In this document: positions 28,913 to 39,015 of the stretch, piece after piece
How the letters are laid out: the number at the start of each line of letters is the position of its first letter
How positions within the stretch are numbered: position 1 is the stretch's first letter
DNA from: Glaciozyma antarctica PI12
Taxonomy: Eukaryota; Basidiomycota; Microbotryomycetes; Kriegeriales; Camptobasidiaceae
Direction of reading: 5' to 3'
Length of the DNA stretch: 61,624 bases
Assembly: GCA_002917775.1 (NCBI GenBank)
Contig: KZ627152.1
Span: 409,265-470,888 of the forward strand
Program-made: the position numbers and the translations under genes
Notes under the pieces: generated by a model
What the model was told of the DNA's origin: nothing
Database searches by the model: none
What the model saw: the letters and a program-made list of their open reading frames with translations, nothing else

Positions 28913-29265
28913 CTTCCCTCCTCCCGAGAGTCCTTACTAGGACTACTTTCCTTTTCGTATTCTCTCCCTCCCGTGTTCTGATCCCCTAGCGCACCCCTTT
29001 GCATCGTCCTTTCTTCGCACATCCCCTTTTTACGATCCTCGTTTGCTACTCCCGGCTCATCTCGTCCCTCTGCAGCTTCCCTATCTCTTCTTCCTCTCCT
29101 AGCCTCTCATCCTGTAGATCACTTCTAGCCAGCCTTGTCGTTCAATTCATCCCCAGGCAGCACTTTGCGCCCAACATCACTTCGATGCCGCGTTCGACGA
29201 GGAGAGCGAGAGAGCAAGTCGGTCGGACTGCAGGATCTGAGCGGGAGTCTTTGCTGTTCACACCA

Positions 29266-29296
<31 letters not shown>

Positions 29297-29436
29297 CCGT
29301 CATCGTCGTTCGTCGTCCCTGAATCGAACTGAGAAAGTTGAGTGATTCGCGTCTTTTGGCTGCGGACGCGGCTGTCCACGGTCCCCTTCGTCCTGGTTCA
29401 GCCTTCCCCCCTTGTTCCTCCTCCCCAACCCTTCAA
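28913..29436. promoter_or_regulatory. RHO4 upstream region with GTC microsatellite
   Basis: 524 bp, CT-rich on the + strand, with a (GTC)n run at 29273-29297. It should hold the 3' UTR of the preceding gene and the RHO4 promoter and leader. Confidence 0.4.
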
Positions 29437-30369
29437 GATGCAGCAACGCCTCAGCGTCTACGCCCACCAATCCGACCACGGCCCAGCCTACTCCCCAACC
29501 CTCAACTCCAACACAACCGCCTCCACCTCGTCCTACCTCGTCCCAAAGTCCGTCGTCCCTCCCAACCTCCCTCTTTGCGGAGCTAACGGCCGCACGACAG
29601 CCTCGTGCGACGAAACCCAATGCCAAAGTCAAGCTCTGCTGCGTCGGAGACGGAGGAGTAGGCAAAACCTGCCTTCTCGTCTCGTACGCTGAAAACCGAT
29701 TCCCCGAGGTACGCCCCAGCTCTCCCCACCTCTCCTCCGCGCAAGTGCTCACCACAATGGGCGCAGGAATACGTCCCTACCGTTTTTGAGAATTAGTGAG
29801 TCCCCCGTAAGAGAGGGAAGGAGCGGGCAGCTGATGCCCGCATGCGTAGCGTCACCAATGTCCCTATCAATGACAAGGTGGTGGAATTCGCCCTCTGGGA
29901 CACGGCGGGACAAGAGGAGTACGACCGACTACGCCCGCTATCGTACCCCGAGACGGACGTCTTGCTCGTTTGCTTCGCGGTGGACTACCGGCCCAGTCTG
30001 AGTAACGTCGAGGACAAGGTGCGTTCTGCTTCTCATGAGGGAGGAAGGAGCTGATATGAAGAGCAGTGGTGGCCTGAAGTCGCGCATTTCTGCGAAGGAG
30101 TCCCCATCATCCTCGTCGCGACCAAAACCGACCTTCGCAAGGACCCCACGGCCCTAGGCCTCATTCGAGCGCAAGGGAACGCGCCTGTGAGCTATGCGGA
30201 GGGATCGGCGATGGCGCAGAGGATGGGAGCTAAGTATGCGGAAGTGAGCGCGTTGCGAGGGCATGGAGTGCAGGAGGTGTTTGATTTGGCGTTGAGGGAG
30301 GCGATGGCGGTGGGGAAGGAGAAGGTGTTGGGAGGGTTGAAGAGGAAGGTTAAGTGCACCATCTTGTAG
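29437..30369 (+). CDS. RHO4: Rho-family small GTPase, Rho4-like
   Basis: Membrane-bound polarity and septation switch. G1 is [11 protein letters not shown], the effector loop [11 protein letters not shown]3 [18 protein letters not shown]4 ATKTDLRKD and G5 EVSAL. The Rho4-like block VTN...[19 protein letters not shown] is present. It ends KRKVKCTIL, a polybasic stretch and a CAAX box with terminal Leu, predicting geranylgeranylation. A ~45-residue N-terminal extension ([15 protein letters not shown]) is typical for Rho4. Exon 1 joins exon 2 in phase only with an atypical GTC-type donor near 29546. Four introns. Good confidence for Rho, fair for Rho4. Confidence 0.85.
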
Positions 30370-30636
30370 GGGTGGTTGTGCGTGGGGGAGCGAGGAGGAC
30401 GTCGGGGGACACTGGTGCTCTTTGATTCAACTCTCCTCCTCTCCCCTCCCCTCCCTCCCTCCCTCCCTCCCTTCCCCATACGTTCTTTCCGACCGCAATC
30501 GCATTTCGATCCTTTCTTCCCTCACATTCGTCCATTGCATTCCTCGTTTTTACCCCCCTTGCCACTCCTTCCACCTTGTCCCCCCCACCCTCCTTGTCCT
30601 ACGCCGGCGTAACCATGGAATGGACCCATCAGCAGT

Positions 30637-31444
30637 CTACTCCTCCTTTCTCCTCTCTTTGTCCGACACGCTCAGAGCCTTGCGCGCCCTGTACGCCGCC
30701 CAGACGACCCAAATCATCCCGCACCAAATAGCGAGGAAGTTGATCGTTTCGGTGAGGGGGAGGTCGGAGAGGACGCCGGTCGGGATGCGTATCGAGAGAG
30801 GTGGGAGGGTGGAGTACAGAGGACAGGGAGAGGTGGTGCTGTTGAGGGGGTGGAGGAAATGGAGGGAGGAGGAGGAGAGTGCGGGGTAGGCTGCGAGATC
30901 GGTGGATGGGCAGTGCTGTGCCAGAGATCGAGGCGGAGGTTCTGCGCGACTTCATGAGGCCTGATAGGACGTCGCAAGTAATGGAGAGCTCACCTTGTCC
31001 CTCGTCGCAAGCCCAGAAGACCACCGGCCATCCCATCTCGACGTCCAGCACGTCCCGCCGCACCCCGTCGACCCAACGATCCTGCACCGGCACCTGATAT
31101 CGCACGTGCAGCGGCACTTCAACCTCCAGCGCGTTCTCCACCTCCCGCTCTTTCCCCTTGGCGCTCCCTCGTCGTAACCGCAACAAGATAGATGCGTTCC
31201 CCGCCCTAACAACCGGCGCCTCCAGGTCCCTCTCGCCTCGAATAACGAGCGTAGATCCACCGAATTCGTAAGCGCCTAATCGCCCTTCGGAGTGTAGTTG
31301 GCCGAGCTGGAACCGGTCGAGGATGAACGAGGGTGGGAGGGTGTGGTGCAAGTAGAGTGGGCAGCTGGAGGCGGTAGCGTTGACAGATACGCTGAGCTTG
31401 AGGTGGAATCCTGCTGGAATTAGCTGGGCGGAGTAGCTTGCCAT
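30637..31444 (-). CDS. PBN1: GPI mannosyltransferase I stabilising subunit (PIG-X/Pbn1)
   Basis: ER membrane partner of the first GPI mannosyltransferase. The N-terminal lumenal part has LPPSFILDRFQLGQL, ALEVEVPLHVRYQVPVQDRW and MGWPVVFWACDE, the typical PIG-X motif order. After two introns the C-terminal segment reads SIRIPTGVLSDLPLTETINF then LAIWCGMIWVVWAAYRARKA, a single anchor helix with a basic cytosolic tail (SVSDKERRKEE). No obvious cleaved signal peptide. ATG 31444 is only 67 bp from the divergent IAH1 ATG at 31512. The convergent space to RHO4 is pyrimidine-rich. Confidence 0.85.
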
Positions 31445-31511
31445 CGGAGCGAGGTGGAGACAAGGTCAAGAGAGGAGCTCCTCGCTCTCTCGCTCCTACT
31501 TCCACCTGCGT
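31445..31511. promoter_or_regulatory. 67-bp PBN1/IAH1 divergent spacer
   Basis: The entire distance between two divergent start codons is 67 bp. Promoter elements must overlap the coding regions of one or both genes, or transcripts must start within them. Confidence 0.5.
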
Positions 31512-32801
31512 ATGAACTACCTCTACATCGCCTTCGTCCCTTCAATCCTCGTAGCCCTCACCGCGTTCACCTACACGCGCACCACCTTCCCTTGGCCTCA
31601 CTTCCCCTCCCCTCAGCCCGAAATCATGTTCGACACCGTCGCGATGTTTGGCGGTACGTCCCTCCTCTCTTCACGCGCGCGCTGTGGCTGAACGCGCGAC
31701 AGATTCTATTACGCAGCAGGCGTGGGGACCTGGAGGAACTGGCGCGGCGTTGGCGAACGCGTATCAGCGTAAGCTGTGAGTCTTCTCCCCTCGAGCTCGT
31801 CTGGGAAGAGCTGAAGTGGTGGACGCAGGGACGTGATGAACCGGGGATTGTCAGGCTACAACAGTACGTTCTGCACGTGCACTGTCGCTCAAACTGGAGC
31901 TAACCTCCTGCCCCCAGCCGCCTGGGCCATCCCTATCGCGAAGCAGGTGCGTCGCTACCTCTCCCCTCCTCAGCACCACTGACCGCTCGCACAGTGGCTC
32001 CCCAAAGCCGGCGGAACGCAGCCCAAGATCGCCTTGATGTTAATCTGGTTCGGAGCCAACGACGCCGCCCTCCCTCCCTCTCCCCAATCCGTTCGTCCTC
32101 CCCCTCCATCCCAAGTACCTCGCTGATGGAAGCGCAGCTCACGATATCGGAATTCAAGTCCAACCTCCACACGATCCTCTCCCTCCTCCGCTCACCTTCC
32201 TCAGCCTACTACTCCCCCTCTACCAAATTCCTCCTCCTAACCCCTCCCCCCGTCGACGCTCCCGTCCGGAACCACGAGCTCGCAACGCGTGACTACCCCC
32301 GTCCCCCCGACAGGGATTCAGACCGCACGAGGTTGTTCGCAGAAGCGGTGCAGGAGGTAGGGAGGGAGAGTGGGGTGGTGTGCGTTGATACGTGGAGTGT
32401 GATCATGGAGGCTGCGAAGGAGGGGGGGTTGGAGAAATATTTGGCGGATGGTCTGCATTTGAATCAGGAGGGGTATGCGTTGGTTACGAGAGGTGAGTAA
32501 GCGTTGTGAGGAGGGGATGGGAGCTGATAGGGGAGTTTAGCGGTGGCGGAGACGATCAAGGAGCAGCTGCCCGAGTTGCATTGGGATAGCTTGGAGCAGG
32601 TCTTCCCGCACTGGGCTTCGATCCGTGAGTCGCTTTCGACCGAACAAGTGATGCAGCGCACTGATGGAGTCGCTGAACGAACGCAGCGAACGAAGGAGGT
32701 GCGTTTTGTGCATGGAATCGCTCCCGGGATTGCTCACTGACTTGATCTTTCGCGCAGCTCTTGGTTCTCAGTTCATGCTGCAGGCGGAGGCGAAGAACTA
32801 G
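31512..32801 (+). CDS. IAH1: GDSL esterase, isoamyl acetate-hydrolysing type (Iah1)
   Basis: Serine esterase of the SGNH fold. Block I is MFGDSITQQAWG (split by an intron after TTTGGCG), block II RGLSGYNT, block III LIWFGANDAALP and block V DGLHLNQEGY, giving the Ser, Gly, Asn and His of SGNH. An N-terminal hydrophobic helix (YLYIAFVPSILVALTAFTY) suggests membrane anchoring or secretion, which is not usual in budding yeast Iah1. The C-terminus SIPNEGALGSQFMLQAEAKN comes from two short last exons. About seven introns. A microexon-like piece near 32,690 (CGAACGAAGGAG) is required for the frame. Confidence 0.85.
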
Positions 32802-32987
32802 AGCGTTCGTCGAAGAGCATGGGGTCTTTCTGCCAATAGAGGTTGACGCGCTCTCTGCGCTCGCACGAAACCGAGGTCGCGAGAGAGAGCAGCACGCAAA
32901 AACGACGAGCAGTCCACTCCACTCTCCCAAATCCGAACCAACTGTCCTTGGAACTATCATCGCATTCTCGCCTCCTCCTTTCTCCAC

Positions 32988-33956
32988 TCACTTGCCCCCC
33001 TTGACCTTTTTCTTCGCGTTCCCCTTCTTATTCTTCTTCGCGCTCCCAATCACCGGCGTCCCCACCCCTCCCAGCGCAGGCGTCGACGCCCCGCTCTCAG
33101 ACTGCGACGGCGTCGTTGCTCCCGACGCCGATGCCACAGGAGCCTTGACGGGCGTCGCAGGTGCCGGTGTGGATTCGACGGCGGAAAGGAGAAGCGAGAG
33201 CGAGAGGGAAGCGAGACGGTGGCGATGGAGAGGACGGGAGAGGAGGGTGCGGTGGAGAGGGCGGGGACGGGGTTGGAGGAGGTGAGAGTGAGGGAGGAAG
33301 GGGTGAGGTGGGAGTACGGTGCTAGGACGAGGGAGGGGGCTCCGGCTGCTAGTCGGGCTTCTGCGAACGTACGGCGGTTAGTGGGAAAGGAGGAGGAGGG
33401 AAGGAGGGACGTACTCTCCGCCTCGCGCGCCGCTGGGATCTTGTCATACACCTCCTTCCACTTCTCATGCGTCGCCATCTCGCTCGCAATCCCAAAGATC
33501 TGCTGTCCATACCCCTGCGCAAACGTATTCGCCTCACCAACGACCTCGACAATCTCCGCTTCGAGCTCCTTCTCCGCCTTGAGGAACTTCTCCCACAGCT
33601 CGTCCCCGATCTGCCCACGCTGGAGGAGCGTCGTCAAGGCTGCTTTGGCGTCGCGGATGGACCAGATGAGTCGTACGTCATCTATTGCGCGCCGGAGGAG
33701 GGCGGCGATGAGGACGGGTTGGGGTGGGGGAGTGTTCAGAGAGAGGAGGGAGATGTACATGTCGCGGGACTTGTGCTGGGGGAACCAGGGCTCGGCGGCG
33801 GGTTGGTCTGCGGGCGGTGGGTCAGTCAGTGGGGAGTTGGCAGAGGGAGAGGGAGGACGCACTGAGCTGGCGTTTGCGGTAGATCTTGGAGAAGAGCGAC
33901 AGGGAGCCAGCGAGGAACGCGAGGTACGCGGCGGGGACCCAGATGGAGAGACCCAT
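32988..33956 (-). CDS. SEC66: Sec63-complex translocation subunit Sec66 (Sec71)
   Basis: Non-essential ER translocon component for post-translational import. MGLSIWVPAAYLAFLAGSLS is the single N-terminal membrane helix, followed by KIYRKRQL. The cytosolic domain has AEPWFPQHKSRDMYISLLSL, PVLIAALLRRAIDDV, ALTTLLQRGQIGDELWEKFL and HEKWKEVYDKIP, all Sec66 blocks. The Ala/Ser/Pro-rich tail ends SAKKNKKGNAKKKVKGGK. A frame change between SIATVSL and this tail is resolved if GTCTCG (about 33,220) is a donor and GTCAAG an acceptor; that intron is my inference. Stop 32988 is 186 bp from the convergent IAH1 stop. Confidence 0.85.
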
Positions 33957-34611
33957 GGTTGTTACAGCGGCTCGTGCTGTGCGCTAGTCGTGTGGAGAGG
34001 CTGAGGGGAGTCCGAGGGAGTCGGGGGAGGAGGTAAGGGGAGGGACTGGTGAGGGTGACGCCATGAGCTGGCGTGTCCTCGTGGAAGGAAGCGAGAGAGC
34101 TTACCTTTGGCGGAGGCGAGCGGCGCTGGGGGAGAAGTGCAGTCGCTGCTGTGGTCTGACTACGCTGAGCTGTCCACAGTCGGAGTCGCGAGTTGGGAGC
34201 GGAGAGAGAGGAACGCCGTCGACGCCCCCGCCGAGAGCGGAGGGCTATTAATTAATTAATTCAAGGTAGAGCGACCTGGTCAGGATATTCAATCCAAATC
34301 GTCTCTCCTCCTCACCACTGAGCAAAACAGAGGTAGTTCACTTGGTATACTGAAGTAGTTCTACGCGAGTGAGCTCCGGGTCGAGTGAGATGAAAAAACG
34401 GCGTAGTAGCGAAGTTCGCTGCCGAGGTTCCTCCTTTCCGATCTTGCAGTTGACCTTGGTGAGATTCACGGTGTACTCCTGCAGCGAGCAGAAGGCTGAC
34501 ATCTTCAGAATCCAATCTGCACGTCACATCTACGAAGCAGACGAAGCGAACGGCGGACATGGAGCCTGAATACACGCTCTATACAACAATCGTTCCACCT
34601 CTCACGCATCC
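33957..34611. other. 655-bp stretch between SEC66 start and ELMO gene stop
   Basis: Holds the SEC66 promoter and the ELMO gene 3' flank. An (ATTA)n tract lies at 34247-34261, locally AT-rich. Short frames inside have no recognisable similarity. A small RNA gene is possible but nothing supports one. Confidence 0.4.
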
Positions 34612-36047
34612 TTATCGTGCCTCATATCCCACCCCAGCCGCCCGTCCATCTAAAACCCCCCTCCGCATCCACGGTCTCACGCGTTCCTGAAACTCCTTCG
34701 AGACCTGCTCAAACTCTGCGCCCTCACGAAAATCAGCGTCGTACCGCCAAGAGAGGGAGAAGGAACGCACGCATGACGGTGTATTCATTCCGCATCCAGT
34801 TTGCATGGAAGAGGAGTAGTAGATCGGCGCAGATCCGGAGGAAGGGGGTCGTATCGACTTGGTCGGGATTCGATTCGAGAGGGTCTGGGCGGGTTTGGAG
34901 AGAGCGGAGGAGGGTTAGTTGCAGGTCACGCTGTGTTCTACTGTGAGCTGAGGAAGGAGCGAGGGGAGAGATGACGCACGGAGGTTCCCATGGAGAGTGC
35001 GAAGGAGGTCATGTGGATTGAGGCGAGGGCGAGGGGGTACCTGGTGATAAAATGAGCGAGAGGAGTGCTTGGCGCAGAAAGACGGACCATCGGGCGCCAC
35101 CGTTGACGGCTTCTTCGACTACTTGGACGGCGCGGTCGCCGTAGGAACGGGCGAAGAAGAGCAGCGCATCGAGCCTGTGCGGTTCCAGAGTCAGCGAGGT
35201 GCGAGGAGGGGAGAGGGATGGCGTACGCTAGCATTCCTAGACTTCGGAAGTCGGTTGAGGGGGAGGTACCTCTGTGGCGATGTCAGGATTTCGGCAGAGC
35301 GGAGAAGGAGAGGAACGACGCACTGGAATCCAAGCTGAGGACTCGATGTCAGCGTTCGGCTTCGACAGAGACTAGGAGAAGGAACGCACGTCTTGCCATT
35401 GCTTCGTAACCATCCCTGACAGCACCGCGTCGGGCTTCAGCAAACCGAACAGCTCCCGCAACACTGCGTCGTCGCTGCCGTCCGTCGCAAATGAGACCTG
35501 TGTCCGCTCCACCACCTCATCCACGATAGCGTACGACGTGAATACACGCTCTAGTGACTCTTGAAGAAGGTTGTAAGCCTGTCCTCTACGTGCATCAGTT
35601 GGTGCGGAGAGAGGACGCGGGGAGCAAGCTCACGGGATGAGCTCCACCGACACCGTGGTTCCCCCCTAAAGCCACCGCCAGCTCCTCAGGGTATATGGGC
35701 GTTCCCCTCTCCGCGTTCCCCTGGCCGTATAACCCCATCAGCTTCCTTCTACCTGCACACACCAACGAAAGCCGCACCTCTCTTGAATAGAGGCAGTGAT
35801 CCACCGTACGCAACGTCAAGGCGCTGATAGCTCCCACTTCCTCATCCTTCAGCAGTGGTCGATCCGTGATTTCCTGCTCTAGTGCTGCGCGGAGGAGTGA
35901 AGGCCGGCCTAGGAGGACGCGGGAAAGGAGGGAGAGGGAGGTGGTGAGTCGGAGGAGGGAGGGGCTGCGTTCGGATTCGACGAGGAGGGAGAGGGCGAGG
36001 GTTGGTGTTAGGTAGATTGCCCAGGGCGTTGACCAGGGAGAAGACAT
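34612..36047 (-). CDS. ELMO-domain protein
   Basis: ELMO proteins act on Arf/Rac-type GTPases; the fungal role is largely unknown. The N-terminal part is helical (MSSPWSTPWAIYLTPTLALS, LLSRVLLGRPSLLRAALEQE). The ELMO core is assembled across introns: DFRSLGMLALDALLFFARSY, GDRAVQVVEEAVNGGARW, YPLALASIHMTSFALSMGTS. This matches the pattern FRSMGMLGL...YPFAxxGINxT. It ends QFEQVSKEFQERVRPWMRRG, then GYEAR, stop 34612. About eight short introns. ATG 36047 is 103 bp from the divergent LACTB2-like ATG. Call rests on pattern matching of the core only. Confidence 0.7.
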
Positions 36048-36150
36048 CGGGCTGAGAGTTGTTGGGAGGAGGTCAAGAGCAGCTCGACTCCGCGCGTTCC
36101 TCCACTCCGCTCGCTCTCCAGTCACCCAGCTCTCATTCCCCTTTAGATTC

Positions 36151-37364
36151 ATGTCTGGAGAATACTCGTTGCCCGACCTGCCTTCCATCACCAAGGCGAG
36201 TCCAGCTTCGAACTGCCACCCCACACTCCGGCCGACTCCGCTAACGCCTTCCTCCAGCTCTCCCCAACGGTCGTGCGGATCCTCGGCGGGAATCCCTCTC
36301 AGTACACTCTGCAGGGAACGAACACGTACCTCGTCGGTGTACGCTCGTCCAGGCTCCTCCCCTCCCACCGGCCACACTAACCGGTTTCGCGTCCCCAGTC
36401 TGCGTCCTCCCTCGTCCTCCTCGACACAGCCCAAGGACTTCCCTCGTACACCTCCTTCCTGCGCACCGCACTCGAAGCTTTCGACAAACCCGTCGTGGCC
36501 GATATCGTTCTCTCACACTGGCACGAGGACCATGTCAACGGCCTGTCGCCCGTCTTGGAGCTGTTGAAGGAGATGGGAATGCCGGCGCCCAAGGTGTGGA
36601 AATTCCCTGAGCCGGAGAGGGATGGCCCGGTACTGGAGGCGCTGGGGAAGCTTTCGAAGGAACACTTTGTTCCTGCGACTGAGTCGGCGCTGCATCCTCT
36701 CACGGACTTGTCGTCGCTTTCAGACCTTACGTGCGTCCTTCCTCCCTATCTGCACTGATGAAGAAGCTGACTCGAGTGCGCACAGGATCTTCCATACACC
36801 AGGCCACACACGCGACTCCATCTCCCTCTACTCCCCCTCCCTCCGCTCCTTGTTCACCGCCGACACCGTCCTCGGGCACGGCACCGCCATCTTCGAAGAC
36901 CTAGGCGCCTATATCACCTCTCTCGAAACCTGCATCGCCCGACTAGAAGCCGACGGCGGAGGAGAAGTCAAGATCTACCCTGGGCACGGAGCGGTCGTGG
37001 AGGGTGGGGTGGAGAGGCTGAAGGAGTACGTGAGGCATCGGATGGAGAGAGAGGGACAGGTTATCGAGGGACTGAGGAAGGTGGAGGGGGAACTGACGGC
37101 TGGGAGGTACGTTGCTTGGCTGGAATTGGGAAGGAGCGAGCTGATTCGGTGGGAAGCAGTGTTGCGAAGGCGATTTATGGCGCGACGATTCCGGAGGGAT
37201 TGTTGCCTGCTGCTACGCGGGGAGTGCTGCTGCATTTGGAGAAGCTCGAGGGGGAGAAGAAGGCGGTTAGGAGCAAGAGCGTTGACACGGTGGGGGATTT
37301 GATGCCGGGGTGGAGCGATCGGTGGGAGCTCACGGAGGAGGGGAGATCGGGGTCGAAGATGTAG
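36151..37364 (+). CDS. Metallo-beta-lactamase-fold hydrolase, LACTB2 type
   Basis: LACTB2 relatives are zinc ribonucleases/hydrolases, often mitochondrial. [20 protein letters not shown], then [13 protein letters not shown], the metal motif [11 protein letters not shown] (HxHxDH), [35 protein letters not shown] and [13 protein letters not shown] follow in family order. The C-terminal helix [20 protein letters not shown] is the LACTB2 winged-helix-like end. The first intron (36196-36257) has a GC donor; the second requires GTACGC after CTCGTCGGT. Four exons or more. No obvious import sequence. Confidence 0.88.
36196..36257 (+). other. GC-AG intron
   Basis: ACCAAG|GCGAGT at 36195/36196 with branch GCTAAC and acceptor CTCCAG. 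Splicing gives [15 protein letters not shown], in family frame; reading through shifts the frame. Confidence 0.75.
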
Positions 37365-37634
37365 TGATTGGTGATTGTCGTGCAAGCAGTGACTACGGAA
37401 CAAGAAGACTGCGAGCGAGCGGAGCTCAGAGCGAAGGAGCGGGAGCGAATCGAAACCGAAGCGAGCAGTCCCGACTCCCCGGCAAGCAGCTCTGTCCACG
37501 GCTCCCGCAGATCCAGCGCACAGGAAAATGCACAGTGTACAGGCTAGAAACAACTGCGAAAGTAATACCAAACAAGCTCTCCTGCCACCCTCATGCATCC
37601 CTTCACCCTCATCACCCACTCACGCCACCCCCAC

Positions 37635-38755
37635 TCACGCCAACTTGCGCACCACCAGCGCCAAAATCGCCAACAGCACCACCAAAATCACCCGATCCAA
37701 AAGCAGTGGCGCCCCGCCTTCCATCCCCCTCCCCTCCCTCGCCCTCTCCACTCTCGCAGGCTCCGGCAACTGCTGCAACACCGGCATCTGAGGCGGTGCT
37801 CCCATCCCTCCTTCTCCGTCGGCGGGGAGGTTGATATCAGGTGGCTGAACGGCGCGGAGAGAGGGGGAGGGGAAGATGGGAGGAGAGACGGGGGTGGAGT
37901 CGAGGAGTGGAGGTTCTTCCTCGGCTGGCGGGGCTGGTGAGGGGAGGAGAGGGTCGGAGCCGGAGAAACCGCAGGTTGGGCAATTGAAAGCGTGTGATCT
38001 GGGTTGGGTTAGCGAGGAGCTAGGGAGAGGAGAGGGGGACGAACGACTTGGCTAGGCGGCGGCGTTCGGCGGGCGGAGCGTCGAGGGAGCCTACGGCGCC
38101 TTGTGGCTAAGAGAGATGTGGTCAGTAAGGTTTAAAGTGGAGGAAGGAGAGCGTACCTCGCTTGCGAAGAAGGCCATGAGAGCGACGATAGCCGTCCGAA
38201 CGCCCCAGGACGGCTGCCACGATTCACTGCGTCGGAGAAGCGGGTCAGCTAGGTCGTGGCGCTAATCAAGAGGACTCACGGATGGAAGGAAGAGATCGAC
38301 AAGCAGATAGGCTTGCCCGTCTCGAATCGGCCAGAGGCGGTGAGCATGTCTGTGTGGCGGGTCAGCGTCAGCTGGTCGTCCTGCCTACCCAAGCGATCGC
38401 ACGTACAGACTGCTGGAGGCTTGAAAGGGTATTCCGAGGGCAGCACGAGCTTCCCGTGGTAGACGCCGCCTGTGGAGAGCGCCGTCAGCTCCACGTCAAC
38501 CCTCCCCAGCCACTCGTTATCGCACCCTCAAAGTCGCCTCCCGGTCCTCGGATTGTAAAGTGCCAGGTAAAGAGGTCGTCCTGCGTTACAGCGGTGTCAG
38601 CTAGAGCGGGAGAGAGGAGAGGAGGACGGAGGGAGACGCACTTCGAGAGGAGCGGCGGTATAGTCAGGGCACGTATCGTCCGACAGCTCTGTCGCCTCTT
38701 GCAGAAGGCGGCGTACACCTGCACTGCGGGTGGAGAGCTGGCGAGCGGCGGCCAT
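37635..38755 (-). CDS. UBC6: Tail-anchored ubiquitin-conjugating enzyme (UBC6/UBE2J)
   Basis: ER-associated degradation E2. MAAARQLSTRSAGVRRLLQE, FTWHFTIRGPGGDFEGG, YHGKLVLPSEYPFKPPAV, then active-site region ETGKPICLSISSFHPESWQP (Cys in PICLS), SWGVRTAIVALMAFF. The C-terminal half is Pro-rich and ends in the tail anchor VILVVLLAILALVVRKLA, stop 37635. Six to seven introns with consistent phases. An SHAFNCPTCGFSG segment with a CxxC lies between the UBC fold and the tail, as in filamentous fungal UBC6 proteins. ATG 38755. Confidence 0.93.
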
Positions 38756-38886
38756 GCTGAAGCGAAAGGAGGGGTGTGGTAGGAGGAGAAGGGAGGTGGT
38801 CGCCGAGGAACTCGCTGCGAATCGACTTGCGCCCAGCAGTTGCTCTCTCTCTCGCTCTTCAATGATGTATCAACAAGTAATAGAAT

Positions 38887-38937
38887 TGCTCAGCAATCTG
38901 TAAAAAACGGCGCCACTAGGGCGCCGCCCACTGAGCA
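38887..38937. other. Nested inverted repeat upstream of UBC6
   Basis: Outer arms TGCTCAG (38887-38893) and CTGAGCA (38931-38937) enclose inner perfect arms CGGCGCC (38908-38914) and GGCGCCG (38920-38926) with a 5-nt loop. An A6 run precedes the inner stem. It lies between UBC6 start and the lyase stop. Confidence 0.5.
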
Positions 38938-39015
38938 TCAAGCTCGAGGCTATCGTCCACCGACCACCTCCATCGAGTCCAGCTCCTCCTCCGACCCGAA
39001 CAAGATCCAGCTCGT

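Noticed and set aside
30440-30480. CCCT-rich run resembling telomere-like repeats
   Set aside because: It is a plain pyrimidine tract between convergent RHO4 and PBN1 and lacks a TTAGGG-type unit.
33170-33250. Frameshift in the SEC66 tail
   Set aside because: A phase-0 intron (GTCTCG to GTCAAG) explains the change of frame and leaves the Lys-rich end intact, though the donor is atypical.
34312-34575. Minus-strand frame between SEC66 and the ELMO gene
   Set aside because: No ATG context, conserved motif or splice partners; composition matches random frames.
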